Shown here: in pieces, positions 1-7,817 of the stretch
Layout of the letters: each line of letters starts with the position of its first letter
Numbering within the stretch: position 1 is the first letter of the stretch
DNA from: Coemansia sp. RSA 1804
Lineage: Eukaryota; Kickxellomycota; Kickxellomycetes; Kickxellales; Kickxellaceae
Length of the DNA stretch: 16,817 nt
Assembly: GCA_027578815.1 (NCBI GenBank)
Contig: JANBTH010000468.1
Span: 1 to 16,817 of the forward strand
Direction of reading: 5' to 3'
Translations under genes and position numbers: made by a program
The notes under the pieces: generated by a model
The model's database searches: none
Told to the model about the DNA's origin: nothing
What the model saw: only the letters and a program-made list of their open reading frames with translations

Positions 1-167
1 AGTTACCTAGCATCATCTACGTCATTGTCCATCTCATCCGATTGCATTGCTGGCAGTGTTGTAATTATCTGCCTTTTCTAGACTTTTTTGTATTCCAACA
101 ATAGTACAAGGAGACATAGTGAAGTGGCTACTTTCTACTACTGGTTAGGGAAGAGCCGTTCCGCACG

Positions 168-177
168 TATAAAAAGG
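168..177 (+). promoter_or_regulatory. TATA box of the first wall-protein gene
   Basis: TATAAAAAGG lies 40 bp upstream of the ATG at 208. With the usual spacing of about 30 bp from TATA to transcription start, the 5' leader would be only about 10 nt. This also supports 208, rather than any upstream codon, as the start. Confidence 0.6.
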
Positions 178-207
178 CATTATCAATCGAAGCCGACCGT
201 TGCAAAT

Positions 208-1407
208 ATGAGACCACTTGTACCGCTTCAGCTACTATTGGGCATATTGTCCATCCCGGTGTCCCTCTCTTGGCCAGCGAACAGCAATATTTATGATGCT
301 GGTGCTTCTTTGGCCAATGCTCCGCGTGTTGGCTTTGAGAAACGACAGCAGGCGGATATCGCTGATTTCTCTGACACAGATAGCATGCATACAGACTCCG
401 CACTGACATTAAACAATTTACACGACAATGCCTCCGGTGGCGGCGTTATCGTAACGCTGTCTGTCTCAGATCTTGGCAATTCCCTGGAAACCGACTCCAC
501 GGGCGAACCGACTGCTTCAGAGACATTGCAAAATCCAGGTATACATGTAGACACGTCTCAAGATTCTAGTACATCGCCTCAGTCAAGATCACCTACAATT
601 ATATTGAGCGAGGACAACACAGATACGGCATTATCGTCCAACACTAGACAGAGGGAGCCAGAGACATTAGCACAGGACTTTTCAACAAACATCATCAACA
701 CAGATGAGACGGTGGTGCCCTTGCCGACACTGCCAAGTTCAACGACTGTTGATACAACCAGCGTTGAAACAGTGGGTTCCGAGACGAGTGCTCAGGCACA
801 CGACCAGGACACGTCTGTTTTGTCAAGCCCAGATACGCCAGCCGAAACACCAACCCATGCTGAAACCACTGACAGCACAGAAAGCGCAGAAAAAACAACA
901 GCAGCGACTGGCAGCTCTGACGATGGCGGTAACGATCTGACAACCACAGACGCAGACGTACATACAACAGAGTCGACATCTGATACGCATCCAACCGCTA
1001 GCCCAGACAGCCACACAACTCGTGTTAGCAATAACACACCTACGGATGTCCCGACGGTAACAGGGTCTAAACACACGGTTATTCTGACATTGACAGAGTA
1101 TGTTGATGGGACTACGAGCGTAGGCAGGATAACCAGAACGCTGGACGACGATCCCGACACCACTACTACTCAGGAAAACAAGGACGATAAAGGCGGTGAT
1201 GATGAAGATGGCGAGGACAACCAACCATTCACGTCAACGATAACGGTCGACGGTAACGTCATCGTCGTAACCAACACCTTGCCGTATTCGGAGAGCGATA
1301 GCAGCGGCAGCTCTTTCAGGGGGCAGATGTGGGGGAGCGGCACATATTGGAGCCAAAGGCTCGTGGCTCACATAGCTGTCGTTGTGCTAACAGCCGCTGT
1401 GCTCTAA
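208..1407 (+). CDS. Ser/Thr-rich secreted, probably GPI-anchored cell-wall protein
   Basis: A single-exon frame of 399 residues. I start it at the ATG at 208, because the frame upstream to 88 has no ATG and a TATA box lies 40 bp before 208. Residues 1-21 form a signal peptide. Residues 45-46 are a Lys-Arg pair followed by QQ, a plausible Kex2 cleavage site. Residues 50-330 are Ser/Thr/Asp-rich with no recognisable fold and would be heavily O-glycosylated. Two ordered motifs follow, HTVILTLTEYVDG (289-301) and QPFTSTITVDGNVIVVT (339-355), separated by an acidic stretch (about 326-339). A small-residue region (361-378) and a hydrophobic tail (385-399) fit a GPI-anchor signal, although the tail is short. 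The same two motifs recur in the wall-protein gene at 13616-12570, so the genes are paralogues. The architecture is typical of fungal wall mannoproteins. The actual role (adhesion, wall structure or sensing) cannot be told. Confidence 0.8.
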   Translation: MRPLVPLQLLLGILSIPVSLSWPANSNIYDAGASLANAPRVGFEKRQQADIADFSDTDSMHTDSALTLNNLHDNASGGGVIVTLSVSDLGNSLETDSTGEPTASETLQNPGIHVDTSQDSSTSPQSRSPTIILSEDNTDTALSSNTRQREPETLAQDFSTNIINTDETVVPLPTLPSSTTVDTTSVETVGSETSAQAHDQDTSVLSSPDTPAETPTHAETTDSTESAEKTTAATGSSDDGGNDLTTTDADVHTTESTSDTHPTASPDSHTTRVSNNTPTDVPTVTGSKHTVILTLTEYVDGTTSVGRITRTLDDDPDTTTTQENKDDKGGDDEDGEDNQPFTSTITVDGNVIVVTNTLPYSESDSSGSSFRGQMWGSGTYWSQRLVAHIAVVVLTAAVL

Positions 1408-1601
1408 CACCTGGTGTTCCAAAAGCAATTTATATTTAGTAATACGGGTTAAATACATTATAGGCATCAAAAAATATAAAACATATTTACGTTGAAATAC
1501 AAAAAGGAGTCATTGAATAGTACAATTCGAGCCGAGTTTCTGTGTTGAGAAGAGGCAGGAAAGACGGAGAAGACCAGCTCGGTATTGTTCAAAGAATTTA
1601 C

Positions 1602-2717
1602 TTATTTCTTCTTATTTTTCTTTATCCCAAGCGCTTTCAGGACCTTGGAAATGCCAGACTCGGGATGCGTGTCCTGGGAAACAGCAGCACCAATGCCCGA
1701 TGGTCTGTCGGCCATCCAGTTTTTGCCAAAGGAACCGCCAATTCCATGGCTCTGCTTCATCGTCGTTTTGCTCTTTTCCGCGCCACCGATCTGTGAGCTG
1801 GTCTGAATAGGCGCATAGACAATCGCAGGGTTGGAGGGGGATCCGACAACATCCACGACCTTTTGTGGATGAGGCAAGCCAATTGCGGTTACGGTGTCCA
1901 CGGATGATCTGGGACTGCTGCTGCCATCTTGGCTAATGGTGTTGCCATCGCTGTCATTCTCGTTCTGAGACGATGACTCCCATATGGCCCGCAGTCCAGC
2001 GGACTGGCTATTTGCAACAGATATCGGGATCCCTGGACTGGTCGGCGGCAGCGACAATGGACTTACGGGGTATAGGTATGCAGGGCCCTGGGATTCGTCC
2101 TGGAGAGAAAGAACACGGTCAAGCGGAAGCTGAGTGCTATCTGCATTACGCCTGATTGCCAGTGTTGTGCGGCGGCGGATGGGGTTCTGCGGCGAGGAAT
2201 TCTTGTCCGTCGAGGTAGCATAGTAGTTCATCGGGAACACCGTAGATCTGGAGTAGTGGGTGGATGTGTCTGCTGTCATTGGTGCTGCAGTGCTTGTGGA
2301 TCCTCTACGCCGACGGTTGTGTGTAGGCAGCGATATGCTGTTGACGGAGGATGCCCTGTGTGCAGGGTCGGTGCTACGGCGACGAAGAAGAATATTCGAT
2401 ATCCCAGATGGCTGCTCGCCTTCGGGCGATGATGCATCTTTCTGCTTGCCAACAGAGCGGCCAAGGCCGGCGTGGGGATGGCTCCGCAGGTTGTTTCCAA
2501 TCCCCGACATGCTTTCCCGGCGCTTGGCGGGTCCGCCAATTCCAGCTCCGTTCTCGGGGAATGAGCGGCCATTCAGCGCTGGCTGCACCTTTGGCGAGTA
2601 TGGCGAAGGCCGAGTGCTGGGCATGCGCGCCTGCGCCTCGGACTTTCTGCGCACGCGTATTGCCTGAGCTGGCGAAGGCATGTCTTGTGCGAGGTTCTGA
2701 GATCGGGCATCTGACAT
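1602..2717 (-). CDS. Basic, Ser-rich disordered protein with five RRxS/T sites
   Basis: A single-exon frame of 371 residues starting at the ATG whose complement is 2715-2717. The frame runs on upstream to 2846, but that part reads as low-complexity leader, so I exclude it. I recognise no family. The protein is rich in Ser, Pro, Arg and Asn and is probably disordered throughout. Five basophilic-kinase-type sites are visible: RRKS (23-26), RRES (66-69), RRRS (112-115), RRGS (137-140) and RRRT (181-184). SP or TP sites lie at 38-42, 219-220 and 226-228. A short motif SGI(G/S) recurs at 71-74, 104-107, 340-343 and 354-357. The last recurrence begins a possible amphipathic C-terminal helix, SGISKVLKALG, followed by a Lys-rich end (KKNKKK). 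It converges with the upstream wall-protein gene, with 194 bp between stops. A signalling substrate or scaffold is an inference only. Confidence 0.72.
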   Translation of the reverse strand: MSDARSQNLAQDMPSPAQAIRVRRKSEAQARMPSTRPSPYSPKVQPALNGRSFPENGAGIGGPAKRRESMSGIGNNLRSHPHAGLGRSVGKQKDASSPEGEQPSGISNILLRRRSTDPAHRASSVNSISLPTHNRRRRGSTSTAAPMTADTSTHYSRSTVFPMNYYATSTDKNSSPQNPIRRRTTLAIRRNADSTQLPLDRVLSLQDESQGPAYLYPVSPLSLPPTSPGIPISVANSQSAGLRAIWESSSQNENDSDGNTISQDGSSSPRSSVDTVTAIGLPHPQKVVDVVGSPSNPAIVYAPIQTSSQIGGAEKSKTTMKQSHGIGGSFGKNWMADRPSGIGAAVSQDTHPESGISKVLKALGIKKNKKK

Positions 2718-2752
2718 TTTTGTATTGTTGCAAGGCTCGATGACGCAAGTCC

Positions 2753-2760
2753 AATATATG
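2753..2760 (-). promoter_or_regulatory. TATA-like element of the basic disordered protein gene
   Basis: Read on the minus strand this is CATATATT, with TATATT about 41 bp upstream of the ATG at 2717. A TGACGCAA sequence on the plus strand (2741-2748), resembling a CRE/ATF half site, lies between it and the start codon. It is weaker than a canonical TATAAA, but its spacing matches two other genes in this window. Confidence 0.35.
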
Positions 2761-3079
2761 AGATTGACGATTTTATGGCTGGAGAAATGAATGCAAAAAA
2801 AGAAAGAGAAAAAGGAAAAGAATATCCGAAGAGGTTGAGCCTCCACCCACCGAGGCTTTCATTATTTTGTTTGAAAAAAGCGCAAATGAAAAAAGCAAGC
2901 CATTGCTTAGATGCATAAACGCAGAGCTTTTGACTATCATGCCATCATGTGCTCTCCAGAAACAACATCAATTAATTCTGGCGTAACTTTATCAAAAAAA
3001 CAACAGAAAGGCACGAGTTTCCTCCTGCTGCCTTGGTCGTCATTGCACAGAGGCCGCAGAGAGTTTATGTGTAATGACA

Positions 3080-3103
3080 TCTAGAGCAAACGCCCGCTCT
3101 AGA
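3080..3103. repeat. 8-bp perfect inverted repeat
   Basis: TCTAGAGC (3080-3087) and GCTCTAGA (3096-3103) are exact reverse complements around an 8-nt spacer. Allowing one mismatch, the arms extend to 11 bp. It could be a dimeric protein-binding site or chance. Confidence 0.5.
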
Positions 3104-3845
3104 CGTGCTTGTAGCCCACTACTCTCGTTTTTTTTTTTACATTTGCCAGCAAGATGATCATATATCACTAGGGTTTTGCGAGTTTTAAATTGATGGGAAA
3201 ATGACAGAAATATGCTAGGTGATTAACTGACCAATCAGAGCAGAGCAGAAATCGATGCCTGTTTATTTTTCACTGCTGAAAAAAGGTCTACATTATCATC
3301 TCTGCATGCCCAGACATTTGAAACGGAGCAAGATGATGAATAGCTGGCCTAACCGCTCTATTGTGCCAATTGCAAGCAAATGTGTCAATCATAAAGATGT
3401 GGTATTTATTTTACATTAGAGAACAAAAATAAAGCCCCCTTGACAGTCACAAAGAGAGCAGAAAAGAGAACGCGTGCACACAGCACGCATCTATTTGCAA
3501 ACTCAGACAGACTGGAGTGGTACTTTAGCGAAACAAGGGGGTAAAATGCCTGTATGTGATGTAGCTTGTGCAGTGTAAAAAAGAAAGAAAATGCCAAAAA
3601 GGTGAAAAATAAGGGGAAAATGTAATGTGCTCCTCCATGTCCGCATGTCAGAAAAAAAATTGCTGCTGGAAGCGAGGGAAGGGGAGGGGGAATAAAGCTG
3701 TGTTTCATCAGTCTTTTTTCAGGTTGGCCCTTTTTCCCCACCGCCTCTTCCAGGCGTATATGCAAGCGTATGTGATTGTTGTGTACAGAAAGAAGGTTGC
3801 TTCGATGTGCCGCCGGCCATTTGTGCGGGAACGTTATCAGAGCCA

Positions 3846-4136
3846 TCAGAAGCTGAGGATGCTTTGCTCAATGTTGCGGTTCGCGCGGATTCCAAGCGCC
3901 GTTGCCGTTTGGCGGACGCACCGCCGCAGACGCTTCAGCTCCTCGGCAGTAGGCACGCCGCTGCAGATGACATCGCACGCCGTGATATCCATAGGTCCCA
4001 TCGGCTGAGCTCGCACTGGGCCCGAGATCTGGTCTTTGCTGACATAGTTGACAAACTCTGACGAGTTGACGTAGAGTATGCTCTCGCTCCTGACAATATG
4101 GCCAGGGCCTGCCTTCTTGGCGCGCTTGAAGAACAT
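3846..4136 (-). CDS. Small orphan protein, paralogue of the 7103-7495 gene
   Basis: A single-exon frame of 96 residues starting at the ATG at 4136. The fifteen residues upstream in frame (to 4181) are open but are not needed by the alignment. I recognise no known family. The protein aligns with most of the protein at 7103-7495: about 30 of roughly 70 aligned positions are identical by eye. Conserved blocks include an FV pair near residue 30, ISxPV, MGxxDxTAxD, SGxPxAxEL and QTAxALGIR near the C-terminus. The C-terminal block is Arg/Lys- and Leu-rich and likely forms a helix. No signal peptide or membrane segment is visible, so the protein is probably soluble. The conservation of the C-terminal part makes it a genuine gene despite its size. 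Function is unknown. Confidence 0.75.
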   Translation of the reverse strand: MFFKRAKKAGPGHIVRSESILYVNSSEFVNYVSKDQISGPVRAQPMGPMDITACDVICSGVPTAEELKRLRRCVRQTATALGIRANRNIEQSILSF

Positions 4137-4346
4137 GGTTGCTACTAGACGAGGGAAATATAATCGACAAGGAATAAGCAAAAAGTGCGATGTTGGAGTT
4201 CGGCTACCGAGCCAGTGCTCTGAGCATCAACAGTGTGAATATGGAAAATGAGAAGAAATGTGGTTTTGGGCACGAAATCGGGTATCGTTGTTGTATGGAC
4301 AAAATACTTGAGAAAAGTAGAGAGGTTTTTGGTCCGCCGTCCGGGG

Positions 4347-4354
4347 CTTTTATA
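4347..4354 (-). promoter_or_regulatory. TATA box upstream of the small orphan gene
   Basis: The minus strand reads TATAAAAG about 210 bp before the ATG at 4136, which would give a leader of about 190 nt or a leader with an intron. A weaker TATATTT closer to the ATG (near 4160) is an alternative. Confidence 0.35.
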
Positions 4355-4662
4355 TCAGCAAGCCCCCGTTGTGAAGAAGAAGAAGCACTCAGCTGCTCGC
4401 TCACTTAAGCGTGGTATACAGCTGTTAGCGCAGAGTTGACTACAATGGTGAATACCAACATCCGAAAAAATGACGGAGCTGAGCTCGTGGCTTCAAAAAG
4501 AAGATAAAAAGAAAGGCAAAAAAGAAGGGGCAGCTGCCAAACAAAAACAGAAAGCGAACAAGGGGTATTGGAAAAAAAGCTAAACTTGGGGGGTTGTTTG
4601 GGGAGGCTGGCAAAAGGGTGATTACACCCCTATTTTCCTTTCGCAAGCGCGGTTTCTCTAAC

Positions 4663-4686
4663 TGCTTGTTTGCTTGCTTGTTTGTT
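4663..4686. repeat. TTGC/TTGT tetranucleotide repeat
   Basis: Imperfect tandem units of TGCT and TGTT over 24 bp. A complementary (GCAA)4 tract occurs at 10077-10092, so this repeat type appears twice in the window. Confidence 0.6.
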
Positions 4687-5585
4687 GGTGCAGTGGGAAA
4701 AAGAGGATTTTGACCTCCTCTGTTTTTGACCCCACCGGCTTTTGCTCTCGCTGCTGCTCACAGGCCACAGGCGCAAGGAACCATGCTGCGTGAGTCTGGT
4801 TGGCTGGCTGTGCCACGCATCCGCGACATCGCTAGCAGCAATCACGCCGGTGCGATTGGACAGGCCCACACGCGCCCGTGGAAATGGCAAAGTCCGTTTG
4901 TATGGCTGTTGCGGCCTTGACCGAGCCAGTGGAAATCGGTTGTGACCAAGCAAGAGGAAGATGCTGGCATTCATTGCCCATTTCCGAAACCCGCCGTTTG
5001 TTATCGCTAACGGCATCCGGCCATCGCTGATGCCCTGCGATTACAGCCAGCCATCAGCCGCGCATCGCTGGATCTTGCTCTAACAGGCAATCCAGTGTTG
5101 GCCGGTTTGTGGGCTTCGTCTATCAATTAGGTTTAGTGTTGCTTCCAAACCCGGACAGAAACCTCTAATCCGATGGATGACGACGCAGACCTAGAATAAA
5201 ACGTCAAGTAACACCTTGCAAAACACCAACGTTCGTCTACACGGTGAACAATTGGTTGCAGTGCCAAAGCTGGTGCTGCCGATCCTTCTTTTTTTTTTTG
5301 CTAGCAAAGAGAGGCTAGCAGTTTGTTTGTTCCTCACCAACTGTTATACCCATCCCTAGCTCCCCTCCCTCTTCATACGGCGCAAAAGTGCTATTCTGGC
5401 TTGTTTTCGTTTGATGAGGCTGTTTGTTGGAAGTCTACGCAGAAGACGCAGTACGTCTGGATCCATTGACTATCCAAACGCTATTCAGTGCTTTCAGAAC
5501 TGTTTTTTTCGTATTTACTATTGCAGATTGCACAATATTGTCATTTGGTTCCGTATTTTTCCATGGAACGTTCGTTGGTGGGAGC

Positions 5586-6119
5586 ATGACTATTGCTAGT
5601 GGCGCTGGGCATCAATTGTCAGCCATTCTGTTGACAACATCCAACAAGGCACATTTTTTATTTTCCTTTCTCACCAAACGTTCCAGAATTATCCACACAG
5701 GATGGGATGATGCTTGTTGTTTGCCTTTTCATCTAAAACATGTGTGCTTGTGTGAGCTGCTGATGCTGCAGCCTTCTAAAAGGAAGCGATGCGTGTGCAA
5801 CAACAGCCTTGTTTATTCTTGGCCGCTTTTTGGCATCCTTGGCTGCCTGTGTGTACACGGAGATTGCCAAGCAGCATTTTTAATATTGTTATTTGCTGTT
5901 TTTATTGCATGTATGTTGACAAAGCAGGTTTCTAAGGGAGCTACCACCAACACATATTGGATATGTTCTAATTACTTTAAAGTAGTTGCGAAAAAGGCAC
6001 TTTTGTTCCAAGAAATAAAGATCATATGGCACAACATATCAGATACGAGGTATATAACGAGCCCTACGTATCCGATCACCTTTTTATACTTGTATCTAAA
6101 AAATACCCTCACGTGCTAG
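5586..6119 (+). CDS. Weak candidate: 177-residue open frame
   Basis: The frame is open from 5424, but its first ATG is at 5586, giving 177 residues. Such a long stop-free stretch is unusual in sequence of this composition, which is the only argument for it. The predicted protein is rich in Cys, Leu and Phe, with one clear hydrophobic segment (about residues 98-112), and I recognise nothing in it. The coding strand is T-rich, which lowers stop frequency, and no TATA element sits at the spacing seen in other genes here. It is more likely chance than a gene. Confidence 0.15.
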   Translation: MTIASGAGHQLSAILLTTSNKAHFLFSFLTKRSRIIHTGWDDACCLPFHLKHVCLCELLMLQPSKRKRCVCNNSLVYSWPLFGILGCLCVHGDCQAAFLILLFAVFIACMLTKQVSKGATTNTYWICSNYFKVVAKKALLFQEIKIIWHNISDTRYITSPTYPITFLYLYLKNTLTC

Positions 6120-7102
6120 TGCAACAAAACGGATATCGAAAATAATACCTTGCTGTTGGCTGCCCAGTGCATGAGAGCTGCATTACATTGATACACGGAT
6201 ATTGCGATCCAAGCAAAGAGTAGGTCATCCAGAAACGACTTTTTTATTGGAGCACATGACTTCTTGTGTCCAGGCATTTCTAGCACAAAAAACAAGCCTT
6301 TTTCACTAGGTTAAAATGTACATAAATATGTTACTTGAAACAAATGCCATATCATATCAACACGCCCAAGTACGTGTAAATAACAGTGGTTCACTTAATA
6401 CATATCATGTACATGTACCCCTGCCATTCATTACCTGAAATTGCTGAATTGCTTAGACCCCGTGGGTGAGTGTTTGAGATAGATCGGGCATATGATGATG
6501 CTGGTTACAAGAGTCTGTATGTCGCTTATGCCATCCGCAATGCACAAGTAAGCACCTTGTGGATGTCCGCATTAATAATGTCGTGACATTTGTGTTTACA
6601 GGGTTCTTTCCTTTTTGACTCGAAAAGTCGTTTGTTCCCTTGCCTCAACGCCGCAACAAAAATGCTGCTGCAAACCTGAAAATGGTTAAAATAAAAAAGT
6701 ACTTGCTAACGAAACCCGCAAACACCACATGACTGAGGTCTTTATGATGGAAGACGGAGATGGTCTTTGCTCACGCTGACGAAAATAAAGAAAATAAGCT
6801 TTTTCACACAGACTACTATTTTATTCTTCTTTTCTTGCGGATTGAGATATTTGATGACCTCTGTCACGCTTATTTGTTTTACCGCAATAAACAGTGGTGC
6901 GATTTTTACCCCCTAGATCACTCCGCTGGCGCTTAAATTCCGATTCTAGGCGTTTGTAACACCGAAGCGTTCTTTTACTCTACTTTTTCTTGTCTACGTA
7001 CTTTATTTCCTTTATTGATCCAAAAAAGAAAAGAAATTTTTGTTGTGATCCGTACTTATTTCCGCAAAGTAACCTACCTACCAACCTATTCAAAGAAATA
7101 TC
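6120..7102. other. AT-rich upstream region of the second orphan gene
   Basis: This region lies before the ATG at 7103. Apart from the candidate spliced gene at 6492-6689 it shows only A/T-rich tracts. No TATA box is visible within 150 bp of the start. Pyrimidine-rich sequence at 6965-7020 may serve as a TATA-less promoter. Confidence 0.4.
6492..6689 (+). other. Candidate short spliced gene with a 54-nt intron
   Basis: A donor GTAAGC at 6548 and an acceptor TTTACAG ending at 6601 bound a 54-nt stretch, an ordinary size for a fungal intron. Joining 6492-6547 to 6602-6689 gives an ATG-initiated frame of 47 residues with three consecutive Cys near the end. A second frame through the same junction is also open: 25 codons before it (from about 6472) and 25 after, ending in a stop, but it has no ATG. 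It is unclear which frame, if either, is used. It could also be a noncoding RNA or a gene remnant. No homologue is recognised. Confidence 0.18.
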
Positions 7103-7495
7103 ATGGTCTTGCAAAAAATTAGCTCGCCCTTAGAGTCATTTAAGGAGCACTACTTTCGTCACCACAATCATCTTCAGCAGAATAAGAGGGACGAAAGGAA
7201 CAGAGAGCAGCCGAGCGGTAAACAATACGCTCAAGGAAGATCCGAAGGTAAAGGGGTCATATATACGCAGGCTTCGGACTTTGTACTGCCTGAGGAGATC
7301 AAAAAACAAGAGATCTCAAAGCCCGTTGCTATCCGGAGGATGGGCAGCATTGATGTCACAGCCAACGACTGGGTTTTCAGCAGCGGCGCTCCATCGGCCA
7401 AGGAGCTTAGCCAGCTAAGGAAGCATGCAAAGCAAACAGCACACGCTCTCGGTATCCGTCCAAGGAAGATTACAGAAGCTATTCAGGATGGCTGA
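7103..7495 (+). CDS. Small orphan protein, paralogue of the 4136-3846 gene
   Basis: A single-exon frame of 130 residues. The N-terminal 45 or so residues are charged and rich in His, Gln, Arg and Lys and have no counterpart in the paralogue. From about residue 52 it aligns with the 96-residue protein: YTQASDFV against YVNSSEFV, then ISKPV, MGSIDVTAND, SSGAPSAKEL and QTAHALGIR. Spacing between blocks is kept apart from small gaps of one or two residues. No signal peptide or membrane segment is seen. The two genes point away from each other across about 3 kb, which could reflect an inverted duplication. Because the C-terminal block is the best conserved part, it is the likely functional domain. 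I do not recognise the family and assign no function. Confidence 0.75.
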   Translation: MVLQKISSPLESFKEHYFRHHNHLQQNKRDERNREQPSGKQYAQGRSEGKGVIYTQASDFVLPEEIKKQEISKPVAIRRMGSIDVTANDWVFSSGAPSAKELSQLRKHAKQTAHALGIRPRKITEAIQDG

Positions 7496-7817
7496 CCGAA
7501 AAGCATATTCTATATAAAGCAGTGACTAGTTTTGATTATGTAGTGAATTCCCTTTTTCTTTTATTCATTTTGTACTTTGAAATTTGTGGAATATGATAAA
7601 TATATATATACCTCCAGAAATAGAGCTGCTAACCTAAGAGAGCATAGTACTCTTATTGAACAAGTGGAATGGTGCGCAGATAAAGAGGCAATTGCTAAAA
7701 TAAAACTAAAAAAGACCTAGGAAGAAATGCGAGCGCTTAGCAAGTACACTGGGAGCTGGAGCTCAACCTTGATGACTAGCAAACATCAGTTTGACATTGC
7801 CAAATCCCACCACTGAA
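7496..7817. other. Short convergent intergenic region
   Basis: 322 bp between the stop of the second orphan gene and the stop of the YABBY-like gene. It is AT-rich, with TATATATATA near 7600 and AATAAA-like sequences, consistent with 3' ends of both transcripts. No gene is seen. Confidence 0.5.

Larger units (their letters stand above)
2718..3845. other. Intergenic stretch without a convincing gene
   Basis: About 1.1 kb between the start of the basic disordered protein and the end of the small orphan gene. It holds the promoter of the former, A/T-rich runs, a CCAATCA sequence at 3231-3237 and one inverted repeat (3080-3103, listed separately). A 146-codon minus-strand frame at 3846-3406 is rich in Phe and His and looks like translated untranslated region. 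No gene is supported. Confidence 0.5.
4137..5585. other. Intergenic stretch, first half of the 3-kb gap
   Basis: This holds the upstream region of the orphan gene, a tetranucleotide repeat (4663-4686), and a comparatively GC-rich block (about 4730-5200) in which CATCGCT occurs three times (4827-4833, 5022-5028, 5063-5069). Open frames here are short on both strands and do not resemble proteins. I see no gene. Confidence 0.45.

Noticed and set aside
2260..2667. Plus-strand frame of 135 codons opposite the basic disordered protein.
   Set aside because: It is a shadow of the minus-strand gene, which shows phosphosite motifs and a better start.
3406..3846. 146-codon minus-strand open frame directly after the small orphan gene, overlapping its stop as TGATG.
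   Set aside because: Stop-start overlap is a bacterial feature. The composition (Phe, His, Leu-rich) is that of translated untranslated sequence, and no motif is seen.
4630..5016. Minus-strand frame of 128 codons in the GC-rich block.
   Set aside because: It ends in a translated tetranucleotide repeat and shows no domain.
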